DNA of 64,000 bases, taken from an uncultured Sphingomonadaceae bacterium. Its GTDB lineage: Bacteria; Pseudomonadota; Alphaproteobacteria; Sphingomonadales; Sphingomonadaceae. Of this stretch, positions 25,707 through 34,358 are shown in pieces. A model generated the notes under the pieces. That model was not told the origin of the DNA, did no database searches, and worked only from the letters and a program-made list of their open reading frames with translations. A program made the position numbers and the translations under genes. Position 1 is the first letter of the stretch, and every line of letters starts with the position of its first letter. The DNA lies in assembly GCA_947504025.1 (NCBI GenBank), contig CANNFX010000003.1, positions 62,001-126,000 on the forward strand, in the 5' to 3' direction.

Positions 25707-26554
25707 TTCGCAGCCTCGAGCGGTTTTGGCCGTTGCACCAATGACACCAACACAAAACTAATCTGCATCAGTAAATACCAAGCACCCAGTTTCGTGATCG
25801 ACACCATCTGCCACCCGTCCTTCTGGTCAGGATAGTTCCATGCGTTGGCGTAGGTCGCGATATTTTCTGCAAACCAAATGAATACCGCGACCAGTCCTGC
25901 ACCGACCAGCAGAGGCATATGGCGATATGTCCGCCACGGTTTGAAATAGATTTGCGTGCGCCAGAACGTTAGCGCGATGGCAGCGAACAGGAACCAGCGG
26001 AAATCATAAACCCAGTGATGCGCGAAGAAATTCACGTAGATCGCTGCAGCCAGCAAATATGTCGTCCACATCGGCGGATAATGTGTGTAGCGGAACTCGA
26101 ATATGCGCCAGACGCGCGCGATATAACTGCCCACGGCGGCATACATAAAGCCGGAAAACAGCGGCACTGCACCGATATGCAGCACACTCGCCTCGGGATA
26201 TGTCCAAGATCCAGCGGCTGTCTTGAACAGTTCCATTACCGTGCCGACGACATGGAAAATCAGTATCACTGCGGCCTCACGCAAGCTTTCGAGCCGCAGC
26301 AGTAAGAGCGTTAGCTGTATGCCAATCGCGCAGATTGTCAGGAAATCATAGCGATGCAGTGGTGCATCGTTGGGATAGAACAGATGCGTCGCTAGCAGCA
26401 GAAACAGCAGCAAGCCGCCGAATAGGCAGGCCCATGCTTGCTTGAACCCGAACAGCAGAAACTCATAAAGATAACGCCGCCAGCCTGCGCGGGGGATACG
26501 GCTTTCGAGCCGCCGCCGGATTGCATGAAAGCGAGTTTGCGTTCGGTTAAGCAC
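25700..26554 (-). CDS. DUF817 family membrane protein
   Basis: A 284-aa protein with about eight hydrophobic helices. The segments FGFKQAWACLFGGLLLF, MELFKTAAGSWTYPEAS, VPLFSGFMYAAVGSYIARVWRIF and RYTHYPPMWTTYLLAAAIYVNFF, followed by HHWVYDFRW, identify DUF817. The function of the family is not known. The start lies inside the end of the VWA gene (8-base overlap), suggesting coupling, and the stop overlaps that of the convergent NamZ-like gene. Confidence 0.85.
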   Translation of the reverse strand: MLNRTQTRFHAIRRRLESRIPRAGWRRYLYEFLLFGFKQAWACLFGGLLLFLLLATHLFYPNDAPLHRYDFLTICAIGIQLTLLLLRLESLREAAVILIFHVVGTVMELFKTAAGSWTYPEASVLHIGAVPLFSGFMYAAVGSYIARVWRIFEFRYTHYPPMWTTYLLAAAIYVNFFAHHWVYDFRWFLFAAIALTFWRTQIYFKPWRTYRHMPLLVGAGLVAVFIWFAENIATYANAWNYPDQKDGWQMVSITKLGAWYLLMQISFVLVSLVQRPKPLEAANQ

Positions 26555-27731
26555 CCTGCTTCCGCGTCAGCTCCCGCATGGCTTCGTCCAGCCCTTCCAG
26601 TGTCAGTTCGTACATCCGGTCGTTCACCAACTGCTTCAGCATCTTGGTGCTTTGGGAATAGCCCCACTGCTTTTCAGGCACGGGGTTGAGCCAGACTGTA
26701 GCGGGATAGGTGTTGGCGACGCGCTGCATCCACATGGCGCCGGCTTCTTCGTTCATATGCTCCACGCTGCCGCCCGGATGGGTGATTTCATAGGGGCTCA
26801 TGGCCGCATCGCCGACGAAGATCGCTTTGTAGTCGTGGCCGTATTTGTGGAGGATGTCCCAGGTCTTGGTCCGTTCGGTCCAGCGGCGGCGGTTGTCCTT
26901 CCACACGCCTTCATACAGGCAGTTGTGAAAGTAGAAAAACTCGAGGTTTTTAAATTCACTATTAGCCGCACTGAATAGCTCTTCGACCGTCTTGATGAAC
27001 GGATCCATTGATCCACCGACGTCGAGAAACAACAGCAGTTTCACCGCATTGTGTCGCTCCGGCCGCATACGAATATCGAGCCAACCTTGCTTGGCCGTAC
27101 CATCGATAGTCGCGTCCAAATCAAGCTCGTCCGCCGCGCCTTCGCGTGCGAAACGGCGCAGCCGGCGCAGCGCCATCTTGATGTTGCGCGTGCCCAATTC
27201 CTTGGTGTTGTCGAGGTTCCTGAACTCGCGCTTTTCCCAGACCTTCACCGCGCGCTTATGCTTGCCTTCGCCGCCGATGCGCACGCCCTCGGGATTGTAG
27301 CCGCCATGACCGAAGGGCGAGGTGCCGCCCGTGCCGATCCACTTATTGCCGCCCTCGTGGCGCTTTTGCTGTTCCTCAAGGCGCTTTTTCAGTGTGTCCA
27401 TGATCTCGTCCCAGTCGCCCAAGCTTTCGATCTCGGCCATTTCTTCAGGCGTCAGGAATTTCTCCGCGACTTGCTTCAGCCATTCTTCGGGAATTTCGAC
27501 AGGGTTCTGGCCGTAATCGGACATGATCCCTTTGAAGGTTTTCTGGAACACCTGATCGAACCGGTCGAGCATCCCTTCATCCTTCACGAAGGTAGCGCGC
27601 GAAAGATAGTAAAACGCCTCGGGCGTCTGTTCGATCACATCACGGTCCAGCGCTTCAAGCAGTGTTAGGTGCTCTTTGAAACTGGCTGGAATGCCTGCGG
27701 TGCGAAGCTCGTCTATGAAGTCGAAAAACAT
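26547..27731 (-). CDS. VWA/CoxE-like protein
   Basis: A 394-aa protein of the CoxE-like VWA group. The N-terminal half is helical and charged, with a GGTSPFGHGGYNPEG linker near residue 140. The VWA domain spans about 210-380, with a MIDAS-like LFLDVGGSMDPF (GGS for the common DxSxS) and FVGDAAMSPYE. Such proteins work with MoxR AAA ATPases to load metals or remodel protein complexes. The likely ATPase partner (30130-30990) is on the same strand but is here separated from it by a 2.4-kb ABC/XRE cassette. Confidence 0.85.
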   Translation of the reverse strand: MFFDFIDELRTAGIPASFKEHLTLLEALDRDVIEQTPEAFYYLSRATFVKDEGMLDRFDQVFQKTFKGIMSDYGQNPVEIPEEWLKQVAEKFLTPEEMAEIESLGDWDEIMDTLKKRLEEQQKRHEGGNKWIGTGGTSPFGHGGYNPEGVRIGGEGKHKRAVKVWEKREFRNLDNTKELGTRNIKMALRRLRRFAREGAADELDLDATIDGTAKQGWLDIRMRPERHNAVKLLLFLDVGGSMDPFIKTVEELFSAANSEFKNLEFFYFHNCLYEGVWKDNRRRWTERTKTWDILHKYGHDYKAIFVGDAAMSPYEITHPGGSVEHMNEEAGAMWMQRVANTYPATVWLNPVPEKQWGYSQSTKMLKQLVNDRMYELTLEGLDEAMRELTRKQGA

Positions 27732-27761
27732 GCGATGGAAGCTAGCACCGGAAAGCCTGAT

Positions 27762-28514
27762 TCACCAGCGTTTACGCTGCATCACTGCCTGCATTAATAA
27801 TAGAAGAGCTATGCCGCCAATCACACCTATCCATAGCGAAAATTCAGCTTCAGCAGAATCGGATCGCAACATGCTGAGTGGCATTAGCCAGGGAAAGTAC
27901 ATGCCTTCGTAGGAGCCGGCAGTAGCTATGGCAGCAAAGGTTCCACCAATTCCGAGCGCGAGTGGCACAACAAAGCTGCGGAACCATAACGCCACGAAGA
28001 GTTGGATTATACCAAGCAGGAAGCTGGCCAGCCACATCTTAAACAATAGGCCCGAGAGCAGTGAGTAGTCGGCCACACCGGTAAACAGGTCCGGGTTTAC
28101 GAGCTCTGTCAGGTTGATCTGGATAAACATACCGATGAGCAGGGTCGCTGCCCAAACACCGCTGACCAGCCACATTATCAGGCCTTTGGCGATGAAGATT
28201 CTTTCCGCTACGCCGGGCAGTGCAAGCATATGATCCCAGCCCCGTGAACCATGTTCGATTTGAGCAAGCAGTACCGACAATGCAGTGATACCTAACGGCA
28301 TCATGGCAAATGCCCAAAAACCAGCTGTTGAGGAGCCGAGTGTAGCAAGATCAGCACCCTGTTTGGCGGTTACGACTAGCGATACGGCAAGTACGAATCC
28401 CGGAACAGCGGCAGACAACAGAACGACCAGCGAACGGTGAAGTTTGGCAATTTCAGCGACTAAGACCGCGCCAAAACTGACCTTGCGATTATGCGGCTGC
28501 GCGGATGTATTCAT
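27762..28514 (-). CDS. ABC-2 type permease
   Basis: A 250-aa integral membrane protein with about six hydrophobic segments (LVVLLSAAVPGFVLAVSLVV, GFWAFAMMPLGITALSVLLAQI, LIMWLVSGVWAATLLIGMFI and others). EHGSRGWDHMLALPGVAERIFIAKGL is the coupling region typical of lantibiotic/bacitracin-type export permeases. It starts inside the end of the ATPase gene (26-base overlap), so both are made from one transcript. The substrate is unknown; export of peptides or lipids is typical of this class. Confidence 0.85.
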   Translation of the reverse strand: MNTSAQPHNRKVSFGAVLVAEIAKLHRSLVVLLSAAVPGFVLAVSLVVTAKQGADLATLGSSTAGFWAFAMMPLGITALSVLLAQIEHGSRGWDHMLALPGVAERIFIAKGLIMWLVSGVWAATLLIGMFIQINLTELVNPDLFTGVADYSLLSGLLFKMWLASFLLGIIQLFVALWFRSFVVPLALGIGGTFAAIATAGSYEGMYFPWLMPLSMLRSDSAEAEFSLWIGVIGGIALLLLMQAVMQRKRW

Positions 28515-29394
28515 GATAGATATCCTCCAGTTTGGCAGTGTCTTGCTCGAGCCGAAAAATGCGTGCGCCCATCGCAGTTAGACGGTTCGCTGCCTCTGGA
28601 GCTCCGTCGGATGTCGGATCGTTTACGACAAACGTCTCATCTGGACCGATATCGCAGGAGCTACCGAGTGGAGCGAGCGCTGTTGCGAGCTTTTTCCGGT
28701 CTTGAAAATCGGTTTGTATTATGAGGCGAGAGCGATCCTTTAACAGTTGCTTGAGGCTACTTTGATGAATTAGACGGCCCTCGTGCATGAGCCCCACATG
28801 GTCTGCGATAAGCTCAACTTCATCGAGTAAATGACTGCAAACTATCAAGGTAATCCCAAGCTCCCCGACAAGCATCCGCAGTAACGCTCGCATCTGGCGA
28901 ATGCCCGATGGATCAAGGCCGTTCAGTGGCTCGTCGAGGATGATCAATCTCGGATTTCCGAGCAAAGCGCGGGCAATAGCAAGGCGTTGGCGCATCCCGG
29001 TTGAGAATGCACCAACCCTCTTATTCCCGGATGCACTAAGGTCGACCATCTCAAGAGCTTTCGCAATGCCGCTCGCCGGGCTTCCAATTAGCCTGCACGT
29101 AAGGCGCAGATTTTCTTCTGCTGTCAGATGGTCATATAAAGCGCCGCCTCGGCTATCCGTCACGGCGCCGATTAACGGACGTGGACCCGATGACAGGTCG
29201 TTGCCTAAATAGGAAATCGTTCCGCTATCCGGCTTCAATAACCCGAGCACCATACGCAGCGTTGTCGATTTTCCGGCACCGTTCGCGCCTAGAAATCCGT
29301 AAATTGCCCGGGTGGGTACGGCCAGGGTGACCGCATCGACTGCGACATGATCGCCGAAGCGTTTGGTAAGTTGATGTGTGGATAGGCAATGCAT
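28489..29394 (-). CDS. ABC transporter ATP-binding protein
   Basis: A 301-aa ATPase. Walker A is GANGAGKST (about 35-43), the signature is FSTGMRQRLAIARALL, Walker B is LIILDEPLNGLDPSG and the switch His is in CSHLLDEVE. The C-terminal 80 residues form the regulatory tail seen in BcrA/NatA-like exporters. It is the first gene of the minus-strand pair. Its promoter (-35 TTGACT at 29450-29455, -10 GATTTA at 29427-29432, 17-bp spacer) runs through both operators at 29408-29464, so control by the XRE protein encoded at 29924-30133 is likely. Confidence 0.92.
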   Translation of the reverse strand: MHCLSTHQLTKRFGDHVAVDAVTLAVPTRAIYGFLGANGAGKSTTLRMVLGLLKPDSGTISYLGNDLSSGPRPLIGAVTDSRGGALYDHLTAEENLRLTCRLIGSPASGIAKALEMVDLSASGNKRVGAFSTGMRQRLAIARALLGNPRLIILDEPLNGLDPSGIRQMRALLRMLVGELGITLIVCSHLLDEVELIADHVGLMHEGRLIHQSSLKQLLKDRSRLIIQTDFQDRKKLATALAPLGSSCDIGPDETFVVNDPTSDGAPEAANRLTAMGARIFRLEQDTAKLEDIYHEYIRAAA

Positions 29395-29407
29395 GCTTGC
29401 ACCTTCG

Positions 29408-29464
29408 CTGTGATTTAACTATTACTTAAATCACAGCATCGATAATTTAAGTCAAGGTTAAATT
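29408..29464. promoter_or_regulatory. Two matching operators in a divergent promoter
   Basis: Two inverted repeats share the pattern ATTTAA-N7-TTAAAT. The first is CTGTGATTTAA/TTAAATCACAG (29408-29418 and 29426-29436), the second AATTTAA/TTAAATT (29444-29450 and 29458-29464). Their centres are 32 bp apart, about three helical turns. On the minus strand a TTGACT -35 box lies in the centre of the second and a GATTTA -10 box in the first. The region separates the ABC genes from the DUF2975-XRE pair. Confidence 0.75.
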
Positions 29465-29465
29465 T

Positions 29466-29927
29466 ATGACATCCAAATTTCCTGTCCTGTTTTTGCTCGC
29501 TGCCAGGCTCGCATGGCTTTCAGGCCTGCTTTTGTTGGTATTGTGGGGCCTAGAAATGGCTGTCCTACTTTTCGCCAAGGGCATCGAGGCCAATGGTTTT
29601 GTAACGCATTTGATCGTCAGAGCTTCTCTGCCAATCTATGCAGCAAGCCTCTTTTTTCTCGGGAATACGCTTCGCAATATGAACTCCGCTGGAAAGCCGA
29701 CACGGGCGCTAGAAGTCACTAGCGGATTGCTTATTCTTGGAACTCTTCTGGAGCTCTTTTTGTCGCCGCAGATTCTGTTTTGGCTATCTGAAGGCGAGAA
29801 AGGGGCACTCGCCCATTTCATACCATCGGCTGTTGTTCTATTCTTTGCCGGCGCAGGGCTGGGTGTCTTTTCCAGCGCGCTTCGAAAGAACGTTGCATTG
29901 CAGCGTGAGCTGGACGAGTTTGTATGA
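29466..29927 (+). CDS. DUF2975 family membrane protein
   Basis: A 153-aa protein with four hydrophobic segments (about 8-30, 47-66, 83-101 and 115-136), the usual DUF2975 layout. LSGLLLLVLWGLEMAVLLF, FFLGNTLRNMNSAGKP and FIPSAVVLFFAGAGLGVFSSAL are visible. The family is nearly always encoded next to a small YozG-like XRE regulator, as here, where GTATGA makes the stop and the next start overlap. Function unknown; a role in sensing membrane state and tuning the partner regulator is a fair guess. The second operator abuts its start codon. Confidence 0.8.
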   Translation: MTSKFPVLFLLAARLAWLSGLLLLVLWGLEMAVLLFAKGIEANGFVTHLIVRASLPIYAASLFFLGNTLRNMNSAGKPTRALEVTSGLLILGTLLELFLSPQILFWLSEGEKGALAHFIPSAVVLFFAGAGLGVFSSALRKNVALQRELDEFV

Positions 29928-30133
29928 AGCGTATCACTATCACATTGGATGCCGTGCTCGCGGATCGCAGTATTACGGGCAAGGAACTGGCCAACCGCAT
30001 TGGCATCAGCGAAACCCAAATGTCACTCTTCCGCAGTGGGAAAGTACGCGGCGTCCGTTTCGAAACTATCGCAAAAATTTGCACCGAACTGGACTGTCAG
30101 CCCGGTGATTTGCTTAGTGCTGTCGCGGATTAG
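29924..30133 (+). CDS. Small YozG-like XRE regulator
   Basis: A 69-aa helix-turn-helix protein (ITITLDAVLADRSITGKELA, RIGISETQMSLFRSGKVRGV, FETIAKICTELDCQPGDLL). This YozG/YobG-like type partners with DUF2975 membrane proteins. It starts in an ATGA overlap with the DUF2975 gene and its TAG overlaps the stop of the convergent moxR-type gene, so the cassette is packed tightly at its right end. It is the natural candidate to bind the two ATTTAA-N7-TTAAAT sites. Confidence 0.85.
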   Translation: MKRITITLDAVLADRSITGKELANRIGISETQMSLFRSGKVRGVRFETIAKICTELDCQPGDLLSAVAD

Positions 30134-30990
30134 GTCTGGCGACGTGACATGAATGCTAGCCGCTCAAACATCATTACGTCTTGCTCGTTTTTCAGCAACG
30201 CGCCGTGGAGCGGTGGGATAGCTTTGCTGGAATCGCTGTTTTGCAGAACTTCCAGCGGCATATCTTCATTCAGAAGCAGCTTCAGCCAGTCGAGTAATTC
30301 ACTGGTGCTGGGTTTCTTTTTCAAACCGGGTACTTCACGCAGCTCATAGAAGATATCCATCGCCTTGGTGACGAGGGTTTTCTGGATATCGGGGAAGTGG
30401 ACGTCGATGATCGACTGCATGGTGTCGCGGTCGGGGAACTTGATGTAGTGGAAGAAACAGCGGCGCAGGAACGCGTCCGGCAGTTCTTTCTCGTTATTCG
30501 AAGTGATGATCATTATCGGGCGTTCTTTCGCCGTGATCCGCTCCTTCGTTTCGTAAACGTCGAAGCTCATCCGGTCGAGTTCCTGCAGCAGATCGTTCGG
30601 AAACTCGATGTCGGCTTTGTCGATTTCATCGATCAGCAGAACGGGCAGTTTGGGGCTGGTGAATGCCTCCCACAGCTTACCCTTGCGGATATAATTGGAG
30701 ATATCGTGGACAGCCTCTTCGCCCAGCTGACCGTCGCGCAGACGCGCCACCGCGTCATATTCATACAGGCCCTGCTGCGCCTTTGTCGTGGATTTGACGT
30801 TCCACTCGATCAACGGTGCGCCCATGGACTTGGCAACCTCATGCGCCAGAACGGTTTTACCGGTTCCGGGCTCGCCCTTAACGAGCAAGGGGCGGCGGAG
30901 TGTGGCAGCGGCGTTCACGGCCACTTTGAGGTCTTCAGTCGCGATGTAGTCGCTGGTGCCTTCAAAGCCGCTGGTGGTTTGGTCTGTCAT
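30130..30990 (-). CDS. MoxR family AAA ATPase
   Basis: A 286-aa AAA+ ATPase. Walker A is GEPGTGKTVLA (about residues 39-47), Walker B is PVLLIDEIDKADIEF, sensor 1 is MIITSNNEKELPDAFLRRC with the arginine finger nearby, and KKPSTSELLDWLKLLL is in the lid domain. MoxR proteins act as chaperones that insert metals or mature enzyme complexes together with VWA proteins. The likely partner is the CoxE-like gene at 26547-27731, downstream on the same strand past the ABC/XRE cassette. Confidence 0.92.
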   Translation of the reverse strand: MTDQTTSGFEGTSDYIATEDLKVAVNAAATLRRPLLVKGEPGTGKTVLAHEVAKSMGAPLIEWNVKSTTKAQQGLYEYDAVARLRDGQLGEEAVHDISNYIRKGKLWEAFTSPKLPVLLIDEIDKADIEFPNDLLQELDRMSFDVYETKERITAKERPIMIITSNNEKELPDAFLRRCFFHYIKFPDRDTMQSIIDVHFPDIQKTLVTKAMDIFYELREVPGLKKKPSTSELLDWLKLLLNEDMPLEVLQNSDSSKAIPPLHGALLKNEQDVMMFERLAFMSRRQT

Positions 30991-31067
30991 GCATGAGTCC
31001 TGTCGTTTAATCGGTTGATTAAAGTCTTAGGTGCGCTGCAGCACGGGCGCAAGGGGGGAGGGCGCGC

Positions 31068-33059
31068 TTATGCGTCGATCAAATCCCGGTCGACTTCGCC
31101 CGCGCGGTTCTGGATAAAATTGAAGCGGTGTTCCGGGTTGCGACCCATCAGGCGGTCGACCAGTTCGGTGACGACGGCGCGATCTTCGAACTCCTGCGGC
31201 AGAGTGATGCGGATCAGGCTACGGGTATCGGGGTTCATCGTCGTTTCGCGCAATTGCGCGGGGTTCATTTCGCCAAGGCCCTTGAAGCGGCCAACCTCGA
31301 CCTTTTTGCCCTTGAACACGGTTTTTTCCAGCTCGGCGCGGTGCTCATCGTCGCGGGCGTAGCGGCTCTCCTTGCCTGCGACGAGGCGGTAGAGCGGGGG
31401 CTGGGCGAGAAACAGATGCCCCTTGCGGACGATGTCGGACATTTCCTGGAAGAAGAACGTCATCAGCAATGTGGCGATATGCGCGCCGTCGACATCGGCG
31501 TCAGTCATGATGACCACTCTGTCGTAACGCAGGTTCTCAGCGTCACAGTCCTTACGCGTTCCGCAGCCCAATGCGAGCGAAAGGTCCGCGATTTCGCTAT
31601 TGGCGGCGATTTTCTCAGGCGTGGCGCTGGCGACGTTGAGGATTTTACCCCGGATCGGCAGGATCGCCTGGGTTTTGCGGTTGCGCGCTTGCTTGGCGCT
31701 ACCGCCCGCGCTGTCGCCTTCAACGATGAACAGCTCGGTCTCGCCTTCGCCTTCACCGCTGCAATCGGTGAGCTTGCCGGGGAGGCGCAGTTTCTTCGCG
31801 TTGGTAGCAGTCTTGCGTTTGACTTCGCGCTCCGCCTTGCGGCGTAGCCTTTCGTCCATCCGCTCCATCACTTGGCCAAGCAGCGCCTTGCCACGGTCCA
31901 TATTGTCGGTGAGGAAGTGATCGAAGTGATCGCGAACTGCGCTTTCAACCAATCGCGTTGCGTCCGAGGAAGTCAAACGGTCTTTGGTCTGGCTCTGGAA
32001 CTGCGGGTCGCGGATGAATAGCGACAGCATAATTTCGCTGCCCGCCATGATGTCATCTGCGGTCAGGTCTTTGGCTTTCTTCGTACCGGTCAGCTCGCCA
32101 AATGCGCGCAGTCCTTTGGTCAGCGCAGCGCGTAAGCCCTGTTCGTGGGTGCCGCCATCTGGCGTCGGCACGGTGTTACAATACCAGCTGGTCGATCCTT
32201 CGGACCATAGCGGCCAAGCGATGGCCCATTCAACGCGGCCTTTCAGCACACCATCGGGATCGGCAGGGAATTCCTGATTGCCTGTAAACGGCACCGCAGT
32301 CACACATTCGCGGTCGGCGATTTGTTCGGCGAGGTGGTCGGCTAGGCCGCCAGGGAATTGGAAGGTGGCTTCTTCAGGTACATCCTCGCCCGCCAATTCG
32401 GGCGCGCATTTCCAGCGGATTTCGACACCGGCAAACAGATAGGCTTTGGAGCGGGCGAGTTTGAACAAGCGTTTAGGCTTGAACTGCCTGTCGCCGAAGA
32501 TTTCGGTGTCGGGCGTGAAAGTGACCGTGGTGCCGCGCCGATTTGGCGTCGCGCCAAGTTTCTCGATCTTGCCGAGTGTTTCGCCTTTGGAGAATTCCTG
32601 CGCGTAAAGCTGTTTGTCACGGGCGACTTCCACGCGGGTATGGCTCGACAAAGCGTTGACTACCGACACGCCGACACCGTGCAGGCCTCCACTGGTAGCA
32701 TAGGCTTTGCCGCTGAACTTTCCGCCGGAGTGCAGGGTCGATAGAATAACTTCGAGTGTCGATTTGCCCGGAAATTTCGGATGGTCGTCAACCGGAATGC
32801 CGCGGCCATTGTCGCTGACGGACAGGCGGTTACCCGGTTCCAGCGTCACCTCGATACGGTTGGCATAGCCTGCCACCGCTTCGTCCATCGCATTGTCGAT
32901 AACTTCGGCGGCGAGATGATGCAGGGCGCGTTCGTCGATACCGCCAATATACATGCCGGGGCGGCGGCGGACAGGCTCCAGCCCTTCGAGAACCTCGATC
33001 GAAGAACTGTCGTAATTGCTGTTATCCGCTGGTGGATCTTTAAAAAGGTCGTCGGCCAT
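31068..33059 (-). CDS. parE: DNA topoisomerase IV subunit B
   Basis: A 663-aa type IIA topoisomerase ATPase subunit. The GHKL fold shows EVIDNAMDEAVAG, DNGRGIPVD and TSGGLHGVGVSVVNALS. The transducer domain follows, then TOPRIM with FIVEGDSAGGSAKQARNRKT and MTDADVDGAHI, and the C-terminal RFKGLGEMNPAQLRETTM. QTKDRLTS and the absence of a gyrase-type insertion favour ParE over GyrB. It decatenates daughter chromosomes with ParC, which is not in this window. Confidence 0.95.
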   Translation of the reverse strand: MADDLFKDPPADNSNYDSSSIEVLEGLEPVRRRPGMYIGGIDERALHHLAAEVIDNAMDEAVAGYANRIEVTLEPGNRLSVSDNGRGIPVDDHPKFPGKSTLEVILSTLHSGGKFSGKAYATSGGLHGVGVSVVNALSSHTRVEVARDKQLYAQEFSKGETLGKIEKLGATPNRRGTTVTFTPDTEIFGDRQFKPKRLFKLARSKAYLFAGVEIRWKCAPELAGEDVPEEATFQFPGGLADHLAEQIADRECVTAVPFTGNQEFPADPDGVLKGRVEWAIAWPLWSEGSTSWYCNTVPTPDGGTHEQGLRAALTKGLRAFGELTGTKKAKDLTADDIMAGSEIMLSLFIRDPQFQSQTKDRLTSSDATRLVESAVRDHFDHFLTDNMDRGKALLGQVMERMDERLRRKAEREVKRKTATNAKKLRLPGKLTDCSGEGEGETELFIVEGDSAGGSAKQARNRKTQAILPIRGKILNVASATPEKIAANSEIADLSLALGCGTRKDCDAENLRYDRVVIMTDADVDGAHIATLLMTFFFQEMSDIVRKGHLFLAQPPLYRLVAGKESRYARDDEHRAELEKTVFKGKKVEVGRFKGLGEMNPAQLRETTMNPDTRSLIRITLPQEFEDRAVVTELVDRLMGRNPEHRFNFIQNRAGEVDRDLIDA

Positions 33060-33138
33060 GCCGTTGCTATATGCCCGCGATTCTCCGGCTTACAAGCAGC
33101 GTTCTTGCTTTATCGCCAGTCGTCTCACTCGAAGCCCG

Positions 33139-34320
33139 TTAATCGTCGTCAAAACGGGAAGGCGCAGCGTCGACGATCACAACGCTGCCTCGGCGAATCT
33201 CGCGGATCTCCATTGACCGCTGTGCAACTCCGTTGAGATTGAAACGGAATGGCCCGTCGAGCCCCAAAAAACCACTGCGATCCACGAGTTCGTTGGTTGG
33301 AAAACTCTCACCGGGTTGCCAACCCTTCGAGGCTACCCGCAGTGCCAGCAACACGCTGTCGTAGCCGAGTGTTGAAATTCTATAGGGTGAGCTTCCAAAG
33401 CGAGTCCGGTAGCTTTCAGAGAATTGACGGTAGCGCTCGTCCGACACAGCTGAGAACAGCGAGCCGCTCATCGCCGACGCTCGGGTTACGGCAGAATCAC
33501 CGCTCCACAATTCAGTACCGAGTAGCTGCAGATCGCCGCGCCCGCCCGGTTTCAATTCAGTGGCCGCATTGGCCGACAGTCGCGCACCGTCTGCAATCAG
33601 GACACTATCAAAGCCGCCGCGAGTTTTCAGGCGTTGCGCTGCGCCTACAATCGAGGTGTTGCCCCGCGCATAGCGTTCAACAGCCACGAGGGTGCCGCCA
33701 TATTGACCCGCCGCTTTACGGAAAGCAGCTTCGGCACGGTCACCATAGTCACCATTGGGTACTAACGCCGCGAAACGGCTTGCGCCTTTGCTGCTTGCAA
33801 ACTCTACAGTCCGTTCGATCGACTGCCCGGGTACCTGACCAAGCAGATACACGCCGGCCGCGGAAGCCTTGGTGTCATTCGAGTAGGAGATCATCGGCAC
33901 ATCTGCCGCCCGAGTTTCAGCCATGACGGAGGGAATGTTTTCCGCCAACAGTGGACCTAGGACCAGCGTGTTGTTGTCAGCCATCGCACGGCGCGCTGCA
34001 TCGCGTGGGCGTGTGGCCGTGTCATACGTTGTGATCCGAAGATTCGCTGCATTCGTATCGAGCAGCGCCATGGTGGTAGCATTTGCGATTGCCTGACCAA
34101 CTGCTCCGTTGCGGCCTGATAAAGGCACAAGCAGCGCAACACGGTGCCGCTGTTGATCTTCCGGCAGAACGTCTGGTTCGAACACTGGTGCGGGTGTGGG
34201 CGTTGGTGCAGGCTCAACCGGGGCGGGGCCAGCCCCTTTTGGGATCACCGAACAGGCTCCCAATAGCAGCGCGCTGCCCATCACCATAAGTGTGCGCCTG
34301 TTTATTGAATTACCGAACAT
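33139..34320 (-). CDS. Penicillin-binding protein activator (LpoA/LppC-like lipoprotein)
   Basis: A 393-aa lipoprotein. From ATG 34320, MFGNSINRRTLMVMGSALLL leads to the lipobox LLGAC, then a Pro-rich linker (PAPVEPAPTPTPAPVFEP). The rest is a type 1 periplasmic-binding fold of the LpoA C-terminal type (HRVALLVPLSGRNGAVGQAI, ALVPNGDYGDRAEAAF, GYDSVLLALRVASKGWQPG). It is thought to activate peptidoglycan synthases from the outer membrane. It is divergent from rsmI, the usual alphaproteobacterial arrangement. Confidence 0.9.
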   Translation of the reverse strand: MFGNSINRRTLMVMGSALLLGACSVIPKGAGPAPVEPAPTPTPAPVFEPDVLPEDQQRHRVALLVPLSGRNGAVGQAIANATTMALLDTNAANLRITTYDTATRPRDAARRAMADNNTLVLGPLLAENIPSVMAETRAADVPMISYSNDTKASAAGVYLLGQVPGQSIERTVEFASSKGASRFAALVPNGDYGDRAEAAFRKAAGQYGGTLVAVERYARGNTSIVGAAQRLKTRGGFDSVLIADGARLSANAATELKPGGRGDLQLLGTELWSGDSAVTRASAMSGSLFSAVSDERYRQFSESYRTRFGSSPYRISTLGYDSVLLALRVASKGWQPGESFPTNELVDRSGFLGLDGPFRFNLNGVAQRSMEIREIRRGSVVIVDAAPSRFDDD

Positions 34321-34358
34321 GCTTGCCGCTCCCCGCGTGAATAGTTCAAGAGGCTTCC

